Part shown: positions 1 through 5,378 of the stretch, piece by piece
How positions within the stretch are numbered: position 1 is the stretch's first letter
How the letters are laid out: the number at the start of each line of letters is the position of its first letter
From: an uncultured Ruminococcus sp.
GTDB lineage: Bacteria > Bacillota > Clostridia > Oscillospirales > Ruminococcaceae
Reading direction: 5' to 3'
Assembly: GCA_946188175.1 (NCBI GenBank)
Contig: CAMHUJ010000148.1
Span: forward strand, 1-5,378
Length of the DNA stretch: 5,378 bases
Translations under genes and position numbers: made by a program
The notes under the pieces: generated by a model
What the model saw: the letters and a program-made list of their open reading frames with translations, nothing else
What the model was told of the DNA's origin: nothing
Databases searched by the model: none

Positions 1-315
1 ATGCAGAGGTTGCAGCGGTGACGGCGGTTGTCGTTTTCACCGTCGATGCAGAGGTTGCATTGGAGACTGCGGTTGTCGTCTTTGCCGTCGATGCAGAGGT
101 TGCATTGGAGACTGCGGTTGTCGTCTTTGCCGCCGATGCAGAGGTTGCAGCGGAGACTGCGGTTGTCGTCTTCACCGTCGATGCAGAGGTTGCAGCGGTG
201 ACGGCGGTTGTCGTTTTCACCGTCGATGCAGAGGTCGCTGCGGAGATTGCGGTTGTTGTCTTTGCCGTTGATGCAGAGGTTGCTGCGGAGATTGCGGTTG
301 TTGTCTTTGCCGTTG
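1..315. repeat. 45-bp tandem repeat encoding a Thr/Ala/Ser linker
   Basis: Seven 45-bp units start at 1, 46, 91, 136, 181, 226 and 271, each opening with atgcagaggt on the plus strand. A degenerate eighth unit begins at 316. Read on the minus strand inside the scaffoldin gene, they encode a 15-residue unit close to TVKTTTAVSAATSAS. Differences are mostly A/V, S/T/I and A/N swaps. The units at 1-45 and 181-225 are identical at every base. The array reaches the left edge, so the true copy number is unknown. Such linkers in scaffoldins are usually flexible and often O-glycosylated; that is family knowledge, not shown here. Confidence 0.95.
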
Positions 316-1639
316 ATGCAGTCGTTTTGTATGTTGCAGATGTTGTTTTTGCGGTTGTGCCGGTGACATTCGTTTTTTTCGTGGGTGCCGTATTGACAGC
401 CGCGGTTGTCACAAACGGCGGCTTTGTTCCGGTTGACGGATCATAGATATTCACCGAACCGCCCACAACCTGAAATGCAACTTCCTGCATTTTGACATTG
501 TACGTCGATTTCTGATTGACCTCAATGTTGACCTTGGCATAGCCTTCTTCCGCATCATCCAGTACCATAAATACCAGCGTTGCGACTACGCCGTTTTCGG
601 TATTGTCGGTCTTTGAAAGATCGTCCCAGTTGAGCGTATACGGATTTGCGGAAATATCCTTGCCGGAGAGGAAGGTCGCCGAGCCGAGAATCTTGCCGTC
701 CGCCGCTCCGAGCAGCATCAGCTTTGTATCATCATAGATGACGTTCAGGCTCAGTCCTGCAATACCGGGATTATTCCGGATCCGGATCGGCACGGAGACA
801 TTTTCCGAGCGCTGCGCAGCAACATGATCGACCAGAATCGCAGGTTCATCCGTATTCAGGGTGGTTACCGCATCGCCGGACGATGCCGCAGTCGCGGCTG
901 TGGTCACGGTCGTAACCGATGCCGCAGTCGGCTTTGCAGTTGTTGTTGCTGCCGCGGTTGTCGTCGAAGATAACGTTGTCACCGCAGTTGTTGTTGAAGT
1001 GACCGTTGTCGCCGGAACGGATGCCGTTGTTTTCGGCGCCTGTCCGGAGATCGTCACCGAACCGTCCTTCACTGCAAATGCGACTTCTTCCATATCGACA
1101 TTGTATGTGGATTGCTGATTGAGCTCGACTTTGACCGGCGAGCTGCCTGCGGCGCCGTCGAGTACGGCAAACCGCAGCTTTGCAACAATGCCGTTTTCGG
1201 TATTGTTCTCCTTTGCAAGATCATCCCAGTTCAGTGTATACGGAATCGCGGAAAGGTCTTTTCCGGATATGAACGATGATGTGCCGAGAATCGCGCCGTC
1301 GGAAGCGCCGAGCAGCTTCAGCTTTGTGTTATCATAGGAGATATTCAGGCTCAGCGCCGTAATGCCGGGATTGCCCTGCATCCGGATCGGTACCTCGACC
1401 TGTTCACCGGCTGCCGCAGTGATCTGATCCGCCTGAATCAGCGCACCGTTCTCAGCCTGCACCGTATTCTGATCCGTGAAGGCGGCCGTCAGCGGCATCT
1501 CCGCCGTTTCGGTACGGAACGCCGGTTTCTGATTGAATGCTGCGGAGAACTTTGAGGCACCGGCGGCAGACACACCGCCGCCGAATCCCTGTACCGCAAG
1601 CACGCCTGCCATAAGACAGGATAACAGCTTTTTCTTCAT
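1..1639 (-). CDS. Scaffoldin-like secreted protein with two cohesin domains (C-terminus beyond window)
   Basis: This is the first 546 residues of a non-catalytic cellulosome scaffold protein; its cohesins should bind dockerins outside the cell. The ATG at 1639 follows a GGAGGA site 7 bases upstream. Residues 1-26 form a signal peptide (MKKK, a hydrophobic core, then GVSA before the likely cut). Cohesin 1 spans about residues 67-199 and cohesin 2 about 267-398. Each shows VPIR, NPGI..LSLN, a YD.TKL.LLGA turn, PYTLNWDDL, TENG.VA.L.F.VLD and STYNV. They are about 60% identical by eye and lie 200 residues apart. A Thr/Ala/Ser linker (about 200-262) joins them. After cohesin 2 a Thr-rich linker begins and becomes a 15-residue tandem repeat running off the window. 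Further cohesins, a dockerin or a sortase signal may follow. The gene lies 29 bp downstream of a dockerin-protein gene and probably shares its promoter. The family call is firm; cohesin type and specificity cannot be assigned here. Confidence 0.93.
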   Translation of the reverse strand, partial: MKKKLLSCLMAGVLAVQGFGGGVSAAGASKFSAAFNQKPAFRTETAEMPLTAAFTDQNTVQAENGALIQADQITAAAGEQVEVPIRMQGNPGITALSLNISYDNTKLKLLGASDGAILGTSSFISGKDLSAIPYTLNWDDLAKENNTENGIVAKLRFAVLDGAAGSSPVKVELNQQSTYNVDMEEVAFAVKDGSVTISGQAPKTTASVPATTVTSTTTAVTTLSSTTTAAATTTAKPTAASVTTVTTAATAASSGDAVTTLNTDEPAILVDHVAAQRSENVSVPIRIRNNPGIAGLSLNVIYDDTKLMLLGAADGKILGSATFLSGKDISANPYTLNWDDLSKTDNTENGVVATLVFMVLDDAEEGYAKVNIEVNQKSTYNVKMQEVAFQVVGGSVNIYDPSTGTKPPFVTTAAVNTAPTKKTNVTGTTAKTTSATYKTTASTAKTTTAISAATSASTAKTTTAISAATSASTVKTTTAVTAATSASTVKTTTAVSAATSASAAKTTTAVSNATSASTAKTTTAVSNATSASTVKTTTAVTAATSA

Positions 1640-1646
1640 AGTTGAT

Positions 1647-1652
1647 TCCTCC
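1647..1652 (-). promoter_or_regulatory. Shine-Dalgarno site of the scaffoldin gene
   Basis: On the minus strand GGAGGA lies 7 bases before the ATG at 1639. It sits within the 29-bp gap after the TGA of the upstream dockerin gene. It fixes the scaffoldin start, and the short gap with no terminator supports co-transcription. Confidence 0.85.
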
Positions 1653-1668
1653 GTCTGTACCGGCTGCG

Positions 1669-4600
1669 TCAAAGCGTGATATTCCAGCCGCCTGCAAGAT
1701 AGCGCCGCAGAATCGTGACGTCCTTGAGATCAATCGAGCCGTCGCCGTTGACGTCGGCATTTGCCTCGTTGATCGTCACATTCCAGCCGCCTGCAAGATA
1801 ACGCCGCAGGATCGTCACATCCTTGAGATCAATGCTGCCGTCCGCATTGACATCGCCTCTTTTGACGCCCTCGGGCGGTGCAACGCTTTCCTTTTTCTCC
1901 TTCGTGAATACGAAATAATCGACGTTCATGACATACGAAGCAGATTCATTCGAGAAGGTCAGGTACAGATCGTGCAGACCCTTGGTCAGTTCGATCTCCG
2001 TGAAATATTCCGAATAGGTCAGCCAGTCCGGCGCATCCGGTTCCAGCGTGATACTGCCGATCACTTTGCCGTCCGGTGCATCGAGATGCAGTGAAACCGT
2101 GCCGCCGGTTGCATTGCTTGCATGGGAATTTGCCTGCATGTAGAAATACTTTGCGCCGTCGTCGAAATCGACATTCTTATAAAGCGCAAATGCACCGTTC
2201 TTGATGAAGCCGAGTACCGTCAGATCTTCAGCCTGCGCTGCAATTTCAAGATTGCCCTTGTCATCGGCAGATTCTGCCTCGGTCTTTGTGAACGCATCGC
2301 GGATGACCTGCGGCTGATCGGTCTTGGCAGCTTCTCTGCTGAATATCAGCCACTTGTCACCGAGTATAACATTCTTTCCTTCTGTCTTGAATACGACATA
2401 GAGATCATGGACGCCTGTTGTTTTTGTAATATCTGCGTTATAAACAGTAAAATTGACCGAGCCGTTCTCGTCTCTGAGCGTCTGCGGAACATTGACAGTA
2501 CCAATGACTGTTCCTTCGAGGCTGTCCAGACGCAGTTCGTAGTAACCCTTTGCGCCGTCAACCATCGCACCGGTATTATTTGTAAAATACGCAGCTATGC
2601 TGACACTCAGCGCACCGGTATCGAAATCAATATTCTTATACAGGCAGTAGCATTCGCCGTCCACCTTCTCCATATTTGTAAGATTCTGTGCTTTGTCATA
2701 ATCCTTTGCAGGGATCTGTTCAAATGCGGAGCGGATCTTTGTCTGGTTCTCGGGCGGATCGTCCGGACCGGTCTTGACCGGTGTATCCGGAATTACAACA
2801 TCGGAGATCGCTTCTGCATCCACAACATACAGATTTCTCTTGTAGGATGCCGATGCATCCTGAAAGGTGACGGTACCCGTGCCTTTTGTCTTGCCGGTGA
2901 ATGCAAAGACATTGGCGCCGGTACTGACCGTTGCCAGCGCTGCCGGATCAACGGTGATTGCCGAGGAGGTTTCGCGCTTTGCGCCGTTCAGTACAGATGC
3001 AAATTCGACCGTATCGCCGACGCCGAGCTGGATCGAAGTCATATAAGGCCCAACCGAGTCGAAATTGACGATATGCTTTTTTGCGCCGCGGAATGCAACA
3101 ATCGCATCTTTCTGCATTTCCAGACTGTGACCGTTATCCGGCGTATAGGCATAGAGGTCGCCGCCGATCGCAAGCGTACCGTTATTCTGCCAGTATGAAC
3201 GAACAACTTTGCTGTTGAAGACCGCATTTCTGTTGACTTCCATGAGATTTTTGCCGGATCCGTCCATTAGGAGTTCACCGCTTCCGGCAGAAGCAGCGGA
3301 TATACGCAGCAGATAATCTCTTCCGATTGTCAGCGTACTGTTATTCAGCTCAAGTTTGCCCTGCCTGTGCTCGTAGTCTTCCTTCACGACCATTTTGCCG
3401 TTTGCGAGATCGACCTTCAGTTCACCGTCCTGAATGAAGGAGCCGTTGACATACAGCGTATGACCGTTCACATTCAGATTTCTGCTGCCTGTAATGATAC
3501 TTCCGTCTGCCAGTATCAAATCGGAATCCAGCGTAAATCCGGCAGTGCTGCCGGTCAGATACAGGCTGCCCTTGTCCGTCATGGCAACATGATTCATGTA
3601 GCTCTTGTCGGCTTTCTCAAAAAATACCTCATGCTTCACATCGCCCTTGAATGTAACAACTGTGCCGTCCTGCATTTCCAGACCGTTTCCGTTTTCCGGC
3701 GCCCAGACCTTGAGGTCGCCGCCGATGCGGAGCGTGCCGTTATTCTGCCAGTAAGAGCGATTCACGGTGCTTGCAATATAGACGCTGCCGTCTACGTCCA
3801 TGAAGTTTGTGCCTTCGCCTTCAAACTGCAATTCACCGGAGCCGGCGCTCGCTGTTGAGGAACGTGAATGATAGTCACCGGTGATTTTGAGCGTTGCGCC
3901 GTCCTCTACCTCGAGTTTTCCTGCCTTATGCCAGTAGTCGCCCTTGACCGTCATGGTGCTGCCGGACAGATCCACTCTCAGCGCGCCGTTCTGTGTGAAG
4001 TTTCCTTCCGTTGTCAGAGTGTGACCGTTCAGAATCAGCTTTCTGTCGCCGGCGATGACGCTGTCCTTTGCCAGTGTCAGATCGGAATCCATTGCAAATC
4101 CGGGTGTGTTTCCGGTCAGATACAGGCTGCCCTTGTCCGATATGGCAACATGCGTCATGTAGCTCTTGTCGGCTTTCTCAAAGTACACCTCATGCTGCAC
4201 ATCGCCCTTGAACGTGACAACTGTGCCTTCCTGCATTTCCAGACCGTTTCCGTTTTCCGGCGCCCAGACCTTGAGGTCGCCGCCGATGCGGAGTGTGCCG
4301 TTATTCTGCCAGTAAGAGTGGTTCACGGTGCTTGCAATATAGACGCTGCCGTCTACGTCTATGAGGTTTGTGCCTTGACCGCTCAGCTGGAGTTCGCCGG
4401 AACCGGCACTCGCTGTCGATAAACGCAACTGATAATCGCCGGTGATTTTGAGCGTTGCGCCGTTCTGGACCTGGAGTTTTCCGGCTCTGTGCAGGAAATC
4501 GCCTTTGACTGTCAGCTTGTGACCGTTCAGGTTCAGTGTTCCGCCTGAAAGAATCAGGTCACCGTCAACGGTCATGTCCGCTTCGAGGGTCGTGTTCTCC

Positions 4601-4725
4601 GTGATCTCCTGATTCGCAGCACTCACAAACATGCCGGGGAATTCAGGAATCACTTTGGGTAGCCATGCGCCTGCCGCACAGGCGGCAAGCACGCCTGCTG
4701 TGAAGAAAACTGTGTGCTTTTTCAT
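1669..4725 (-). CDS. Secreted dockerin protein: beta-solenoid-like repeats, Ig-like segment, two CBM6-like modules
   Basis: This 1018-residue non-catalytic protein probably attaches to a cohesin scaffold and binds polysaccharide. The ATG at 4725 is chosen because GGAGGT lies 5 bases upstream; a GTG 24 bases earlier has no such site. Residues 1-36 form an export signal of uncertain type: LAAC at 13-16 resembles a lipobox, and AGA (18-20) or VSA (34-36) could be signal peptidase I sites. Residues 41-580 are beta-rich repeats with recurring GDY/GDF/GDL and NGH turns and a 187-residue period, like a beta-solenoid. Residues 567-638 resemble a bacterial Ig-like (BIG2) fold. After a Pro-rich linker come CBM6-like modules at 664-797 and 807-942, each with YKN.DF, an R/HLD...G..IG strand and HDLY..F. 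The dockerin (954-1018) has two calcium loops, D958-N960-D962-D966-D969 and D991-N993-D995-D999-D1002. No glycoside hydrolase, lyase or esterase motif was recognised. It is the first gene of the operon. Confidence 0.93.
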   Translation of the reverse strand: MKKHTVFFTAGVLAACAAGAWLPKVIPEFPGMFVSAANQEITENTTLEADMTVDGDLILSGGTLNLNGHKLTVKGDFLHRAGKLQVQNGATLKITGDYQLRLSTASAGSGELQLSGQGTNLIDVDGSVYIASTVNHSYWQNNGTLRIGGDLKVWAPENGNGLEMQEGTVVTFKGDVQHEVYFEKADKSYMTHVAISDKGSLYLTGNTPGFAMDSDLTLAKDSVIAGDRKLILNGHTLTTEGNFTQNGALRVDLSGSTMTVKGDYWHKAGKLEVEDGATLKITGDYHSRSSTASAGSGELQFEGEGTNFMDVDGSVYIASTVNRSYWQNNGTLRIGGDLKVWAPENGNGLEMQDGTVVTFKGDVKHEVFFEKADKSYMNHVAMTDKGSLYLTGSTAGFTLDSDLILADGSIITGSRNLNVNGHTLYVNGSFIQDGELKVDLANGKMVVKEDYEHRQGKLELNNSTLTIGRDYLLRISAASAGSGELLMDGSGKNLMEVNRNAVFNSKVVRSYWQNNGTLAIGGDLYAYTPDNGHSLEMQKDAIVAFRGAKKHIVNFDSVGPYMTSIQLGVGDTVEFASVLNGAKRETSSAITVDPAALATVSTGANVFAFTGKTKGTGTVTFQDASASYKRNLYVVDAEAISDVVIPDTPVKTGPDDPPENQTKIRSAFEQIPAKDYDKAQNLTNMEKVDGECYCLYKNIDFDTGALSVSIAAYFTNNTGAMVDGAKGYYELRLDSLEGTVIGTVNVPQTLRDENGSVNFTVYNADITKTTGVHDLYVVFKTEGKNVILGDKWLIFSREAAKTDQPQVIRDAFTKTEAESADDKGNLEIAAQAEDLTVLGFIKNGAFALYKNVDFDDGAKYFYMQANSHASNATGGTVSLHLDAPDGKVIGSITLEPDAPDWLTYSEYFTEIELTKGLHDLYLTFSNESASYVMNVDYFVFTKEKKESVAPPEGVKRGDVNADGSIDLKDVTILRRYLAGGWNVTINEANADVNGDGSIDLKDVTILRRYLAGGWNITL
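3391..4512 (-). repeat. Tandem 561-bp internal duplication in the solenoid region
   Basis: Two adjacent 561-bp units, 4512-3952 and 3951-3391 (residues 72-258 and 259-445), encode the same 187-residue block. In the 240-bp stretch 3541-3780 against 4102-4341 I count 18 mismatches, about 92% identity, with 65 identical bases at 3668-3732 and 4229-4293. A third, more diverged copy begins at residue 446 and is incomplete (to about 580). The marker SYWQNNG occurs at residues 137, 324 and 510. Similarity extends to silent positions, which points to recent duplication or gene conversion. Confidence 0.9.
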
Positions 4726-4730
4726 ATTCC

Positions 4731-4736
4731 ACCTCC
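4731..4736 (-). promoter_or_regulatory. Shine-Dalgarno site of the dockerin gene
   Basis: GGAGGT on the minus strand lies 5 bases before the ATG at 4725, so translation should begin with MKKH. The upstream in-frame GTG at 4749 would add eight residues before the signal sequence, and this site would then lie inside the gene. Confidence 0.85.
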
Positions 4737-4775
4737 AAAATTCTGACACGCCGAACGAAAAATATGTGTAATTTG

Positions 4776-4805
4776 ATTATATCATAAGCAAATACCGCTT
4801 GTCAA
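4776..4805 (-). promoter_or_regulatory. Consensus vegetative promoter of the dockerin-scaffoldin operon
   Basis: Read on the minus strand, TTGACA (4805-4800) is followed after 18 bases by TATAAT (4781-4776). A TG one base before the -10 (4784-4783) makes it an extended -10. Transcription should start near 4769, giving a leader of about 44 bases. Both hexamers match the housekeeping sigma-A consensus perfectly, so basal strength should be high unless a repressor acts. The arms GTCAA (4801-4805) and TTGAC (4823-4827), 17 bases apart, form an inverted repeat overlapping the -35, a possible operator. Confidence 0.88.
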
Positions 4806-5027
4806 GTAAAGCACCGGTTTTTTTGACTTTGTAAAATCATTTTTATCCGCGGCAGTGCTGTTTCAGCCGCGGCAGCAGCACAGGATTCCGCTGCCGGTGA
4901 TATGCGAAAACGGCGTTTGTTCTGTTATTTCACACAGAGACTGCCGTCACTCCGGTATCAGTTTCCGGATTCTCAGGACAGACTCAAAAAAGGAAACCGG
5001 ATAATCAGAAAAAATCCTGAAAATCCC
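4806..5027. other. Divergent intergenic region between the two promoters, no gene seen
   Basis: No credible gene lies here. The region contains the direct repeat CCGCGGCAG at 4847-4855 and 4867-4875, and a CGGCAGC/GCTGCCG stem at 4870-4876 and 4890-4896 with a 13-base loop. It also has GTGCTG/CAGCAC arms at 4855-4860 and 4876-4881, the odd palindrome AAACG-G-CGTTT at 4908-4918, and weak inverted arms GTTTCC/GGAAAC at 4961-4966 and 4992-4997. None is followed by a T-run, so they do not look like intrinsic terminators. They could be regulator sites for either promoter. Confidence 0.6.
4847..4875. repeat. CCGCGGCAG direct repeat pair, possible regulator site
   Basis: Two identical 9-bp copies (4847-4855 and 4867-4875) start 20 bp apart, about two helical turns. 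Each contains the self-complementary core CCGCGG. They lie roughly 80-105 bp upstream of the predicted operon start, a typical position for an activator. The repeat is plain in the sequence; the regulatory role is inferred. Confidence 0.45.
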
Positions 5028-5056
5028 TTGACAACAATCCTTTGAGAGTATATAAT
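5028..5056 (+). promoter_or_regulatory. Consensus vegetative promoter of the symporter gene
   Basis: TTGACA (5028-5033) and TATAAT (5051-5056) are separated by exactly 17 bases, a perfect sigma-A consensus. Transcription should begin near 5063, leaving a leader of about 70 bases before the ATG at 5134. The leader contains a possible 21-codon open frame. Confidence 0.9.
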
Positions 5057-5120
5057 AGTCGAGAGCCTTTTTCGGCAGATCATTATGAAATATGAGAAAA
5101 AATATGATTACTTGCATGAC

Positions 5121-5126
5121 AGGAGA
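5121..5126 (+). promoter_or_regulatory. Shine-Dalgarno site of the symporter gene
   Basis: AGGAGA lies 7 bases before the ATG at 5134 and supports that start. The in-frame ATG at 5128 is too close (1 base) and the one at 5137 is further away than usual. ATG codons at 5092, 5104 and 5116 have no comparable site. Confidence 0.75.
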
Positions 5127-5133
5127 GATGTCC

Positions 5134-5378
5134 ATGATGAAGATCAATGATATCATCAGTCAGATAGACAGTTATGTATGGGGGCTTCCGCTGATTATTC
5201 TGATCATGGCTTGCGGAATACTGCTTACGGTCAGGCTGAGTTTTTTGCAGGTTCACAAGCTGGGAAAAGCCCTGAAGTATATGGTGAAGAACGAGGCGGA
5301 AGGAAGCGGTGAGGTTTCCAGCTTTGCCGCATTGTGTACCGCGCTGTCCGCTACGGTCGGAACAGGTAATATCGTCGG
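5134..5378 (+). CDS. Sodium:alanine/glycine symporter, AGCS family (N-terminal 81 residues)
   Basis: This is the start of an inner-membrane carrier that imports alanine or glycine with sodium. The visible part begins with a short cytoplasmic or amphipathic stretch (MMKINDIISQIDSYVWG), then a hydrophobic first membrane segment at about residues 18-33. A TVRLSFLQVHKLGKAL stretch follows, typical of the segment after TM1. The last visible residues, SSFAALCTALSATVGTGNIVG, match the highly conserved AGCS signature. Family members are usually about 440-540 residues, so most of the gene lies beyond the right edge. It has its own consensus promoter and is transcribed away from the cellulosome operon, so no functional link is implied. 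Which amino acid it carries cannot be read from this fragment. Confidence 0.93.
   Translation, partial: MMKINDIISQIDSYVWGLPLIILIMACGILLTVRLSFLQVHKLGKALKYMVKNEAEGSGEVSSFAALCTALSATVGTGNIV

Noticed and set aside
1..315. CRISPR-like array
   Set aside because: The units are contiguous with no unique spacers and stay in frame with the scaffoldin gene, so this is a coding tandem repeat.
18..446. Plus-strand 142-residue open frame rich in Ala and Val
   Set aside because: It is the antisense reading of the 45-bp repeat in the scaffoldin gene. Repeats whose length is a multiple of three keep all frames open, and it has no ribosome site.
861..1337. Two adjoining plus-strand open frames opposite cohesin 1 and its linker
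   Set aside because: The minus strand carries the cohesin motifs in one unbroken frame; these are shadows.
1452..1760. Minus-strand 102-residue open frame bridging the two operon genes
   Set aside because: It overlaps the dockerin C-terminus and the scaffoldin signal peptide in another frame, and both of those are well supported.
2122..3198. Plus-strand 358-residue open frame opposite the dockerin gene
   Set aside because: It is Cys/Ile/Arg-rich with no recognisable domain or ribosome site. The minus strand here codes for clear Ig-like and CBM6-like modules, so this is an antisense shadow.
3367..4422. Two plus-strand open frames (163 and 184 residues) that resemble each other
   Set aside because: Their mutual similarity only reflects the 561-bp duplication on the coding minus strand.
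4726..4749. Longer dockerin protein starting at GTG 4749
   Set aside because: It would add eight residues including two Trp before the signal sequence and lacks a Shine-Dalgarno site, while the ATG at 4725 has a perfect one.
4870..4896. Intrinsic terminator at the 7-bp GC stem
   Set aside because: The loop is 13 bases and no T-run follows on either strand, and no gene converges on it.
4947..5156. Minus-strand 69-residue open frame, hydrophobic start
   Set aside because: It lies across the consensus promoter and start of the symporter gene, has no Shine-Dalgarno site and resembles no known family.

Overview
The window looks like part of a cellulosome-type (cohesin/dockerin) locus from an anaerobic Gram-positive Firmicute, most likely a Ruminococcus or close relative. 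This rests on a recognisable cohesin pair with a Thr/Ala-rich linker, a C-terminal type I-like dockerin, CBM6-like modules, strong GGAGG Shine-Dalgarno sites, perfect TTGACA/TATAAT promoters and a moderate G+C content. The genus is inferred from module style only.

Layout. Positions 1-4725 hold a tight two-gene operon on the minus strand. Its first gene (4725-1669) encodes a secreted 1018-residue protein: signal sequence, about 530 residues of repetitive beta-solenoid-like sequence, a bacterial Ig-like segment, two CBM6-like modules and a terminal dockerin. No catalytic domain is visible. The second gene starts 29 bp downstream (1639) and runs off the left edge. It encodes a secreted scaffoldin-like protein with two cohesins, a first TTT/TTA-type linker, and then a long linker made of a 45-bp tandem repeat that reaches base 1. 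Its C-terminus is not visible.

Positions 4726-5133 are a 408-bp gene-free divergent control region. It carries a perfect minus-strand promoter (extended -10) for the operon, a perfect plus-strand promoter for the gene to the right, and GC-rich direct and inverted repeats between them. On the right, 5134 to the end is the N-terminus of a sodium:alanine/glycine (AGCS family) symporter on the plus strand. It is probably unrelated housekeeping and marks the edge of the cellulosome locus.

How the genes work together (inference): the dockerin of the first product would plug into cohesins of this or another scaffoldin and bring a non-catalytic, carbohydrate-binding, fibre-like module to the complex or cell surface. 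Co-transcription of a dockerin-bearing putative adhesin with a two-cohesin scaffoldin is the most interesting point. Several internal duplications in both proteins (45-bp linker units, a 561-bp solenoid unit, a 99-bp dockerin half) show recent expansion. The long plus-strand open frames opposite these genes are shadows.
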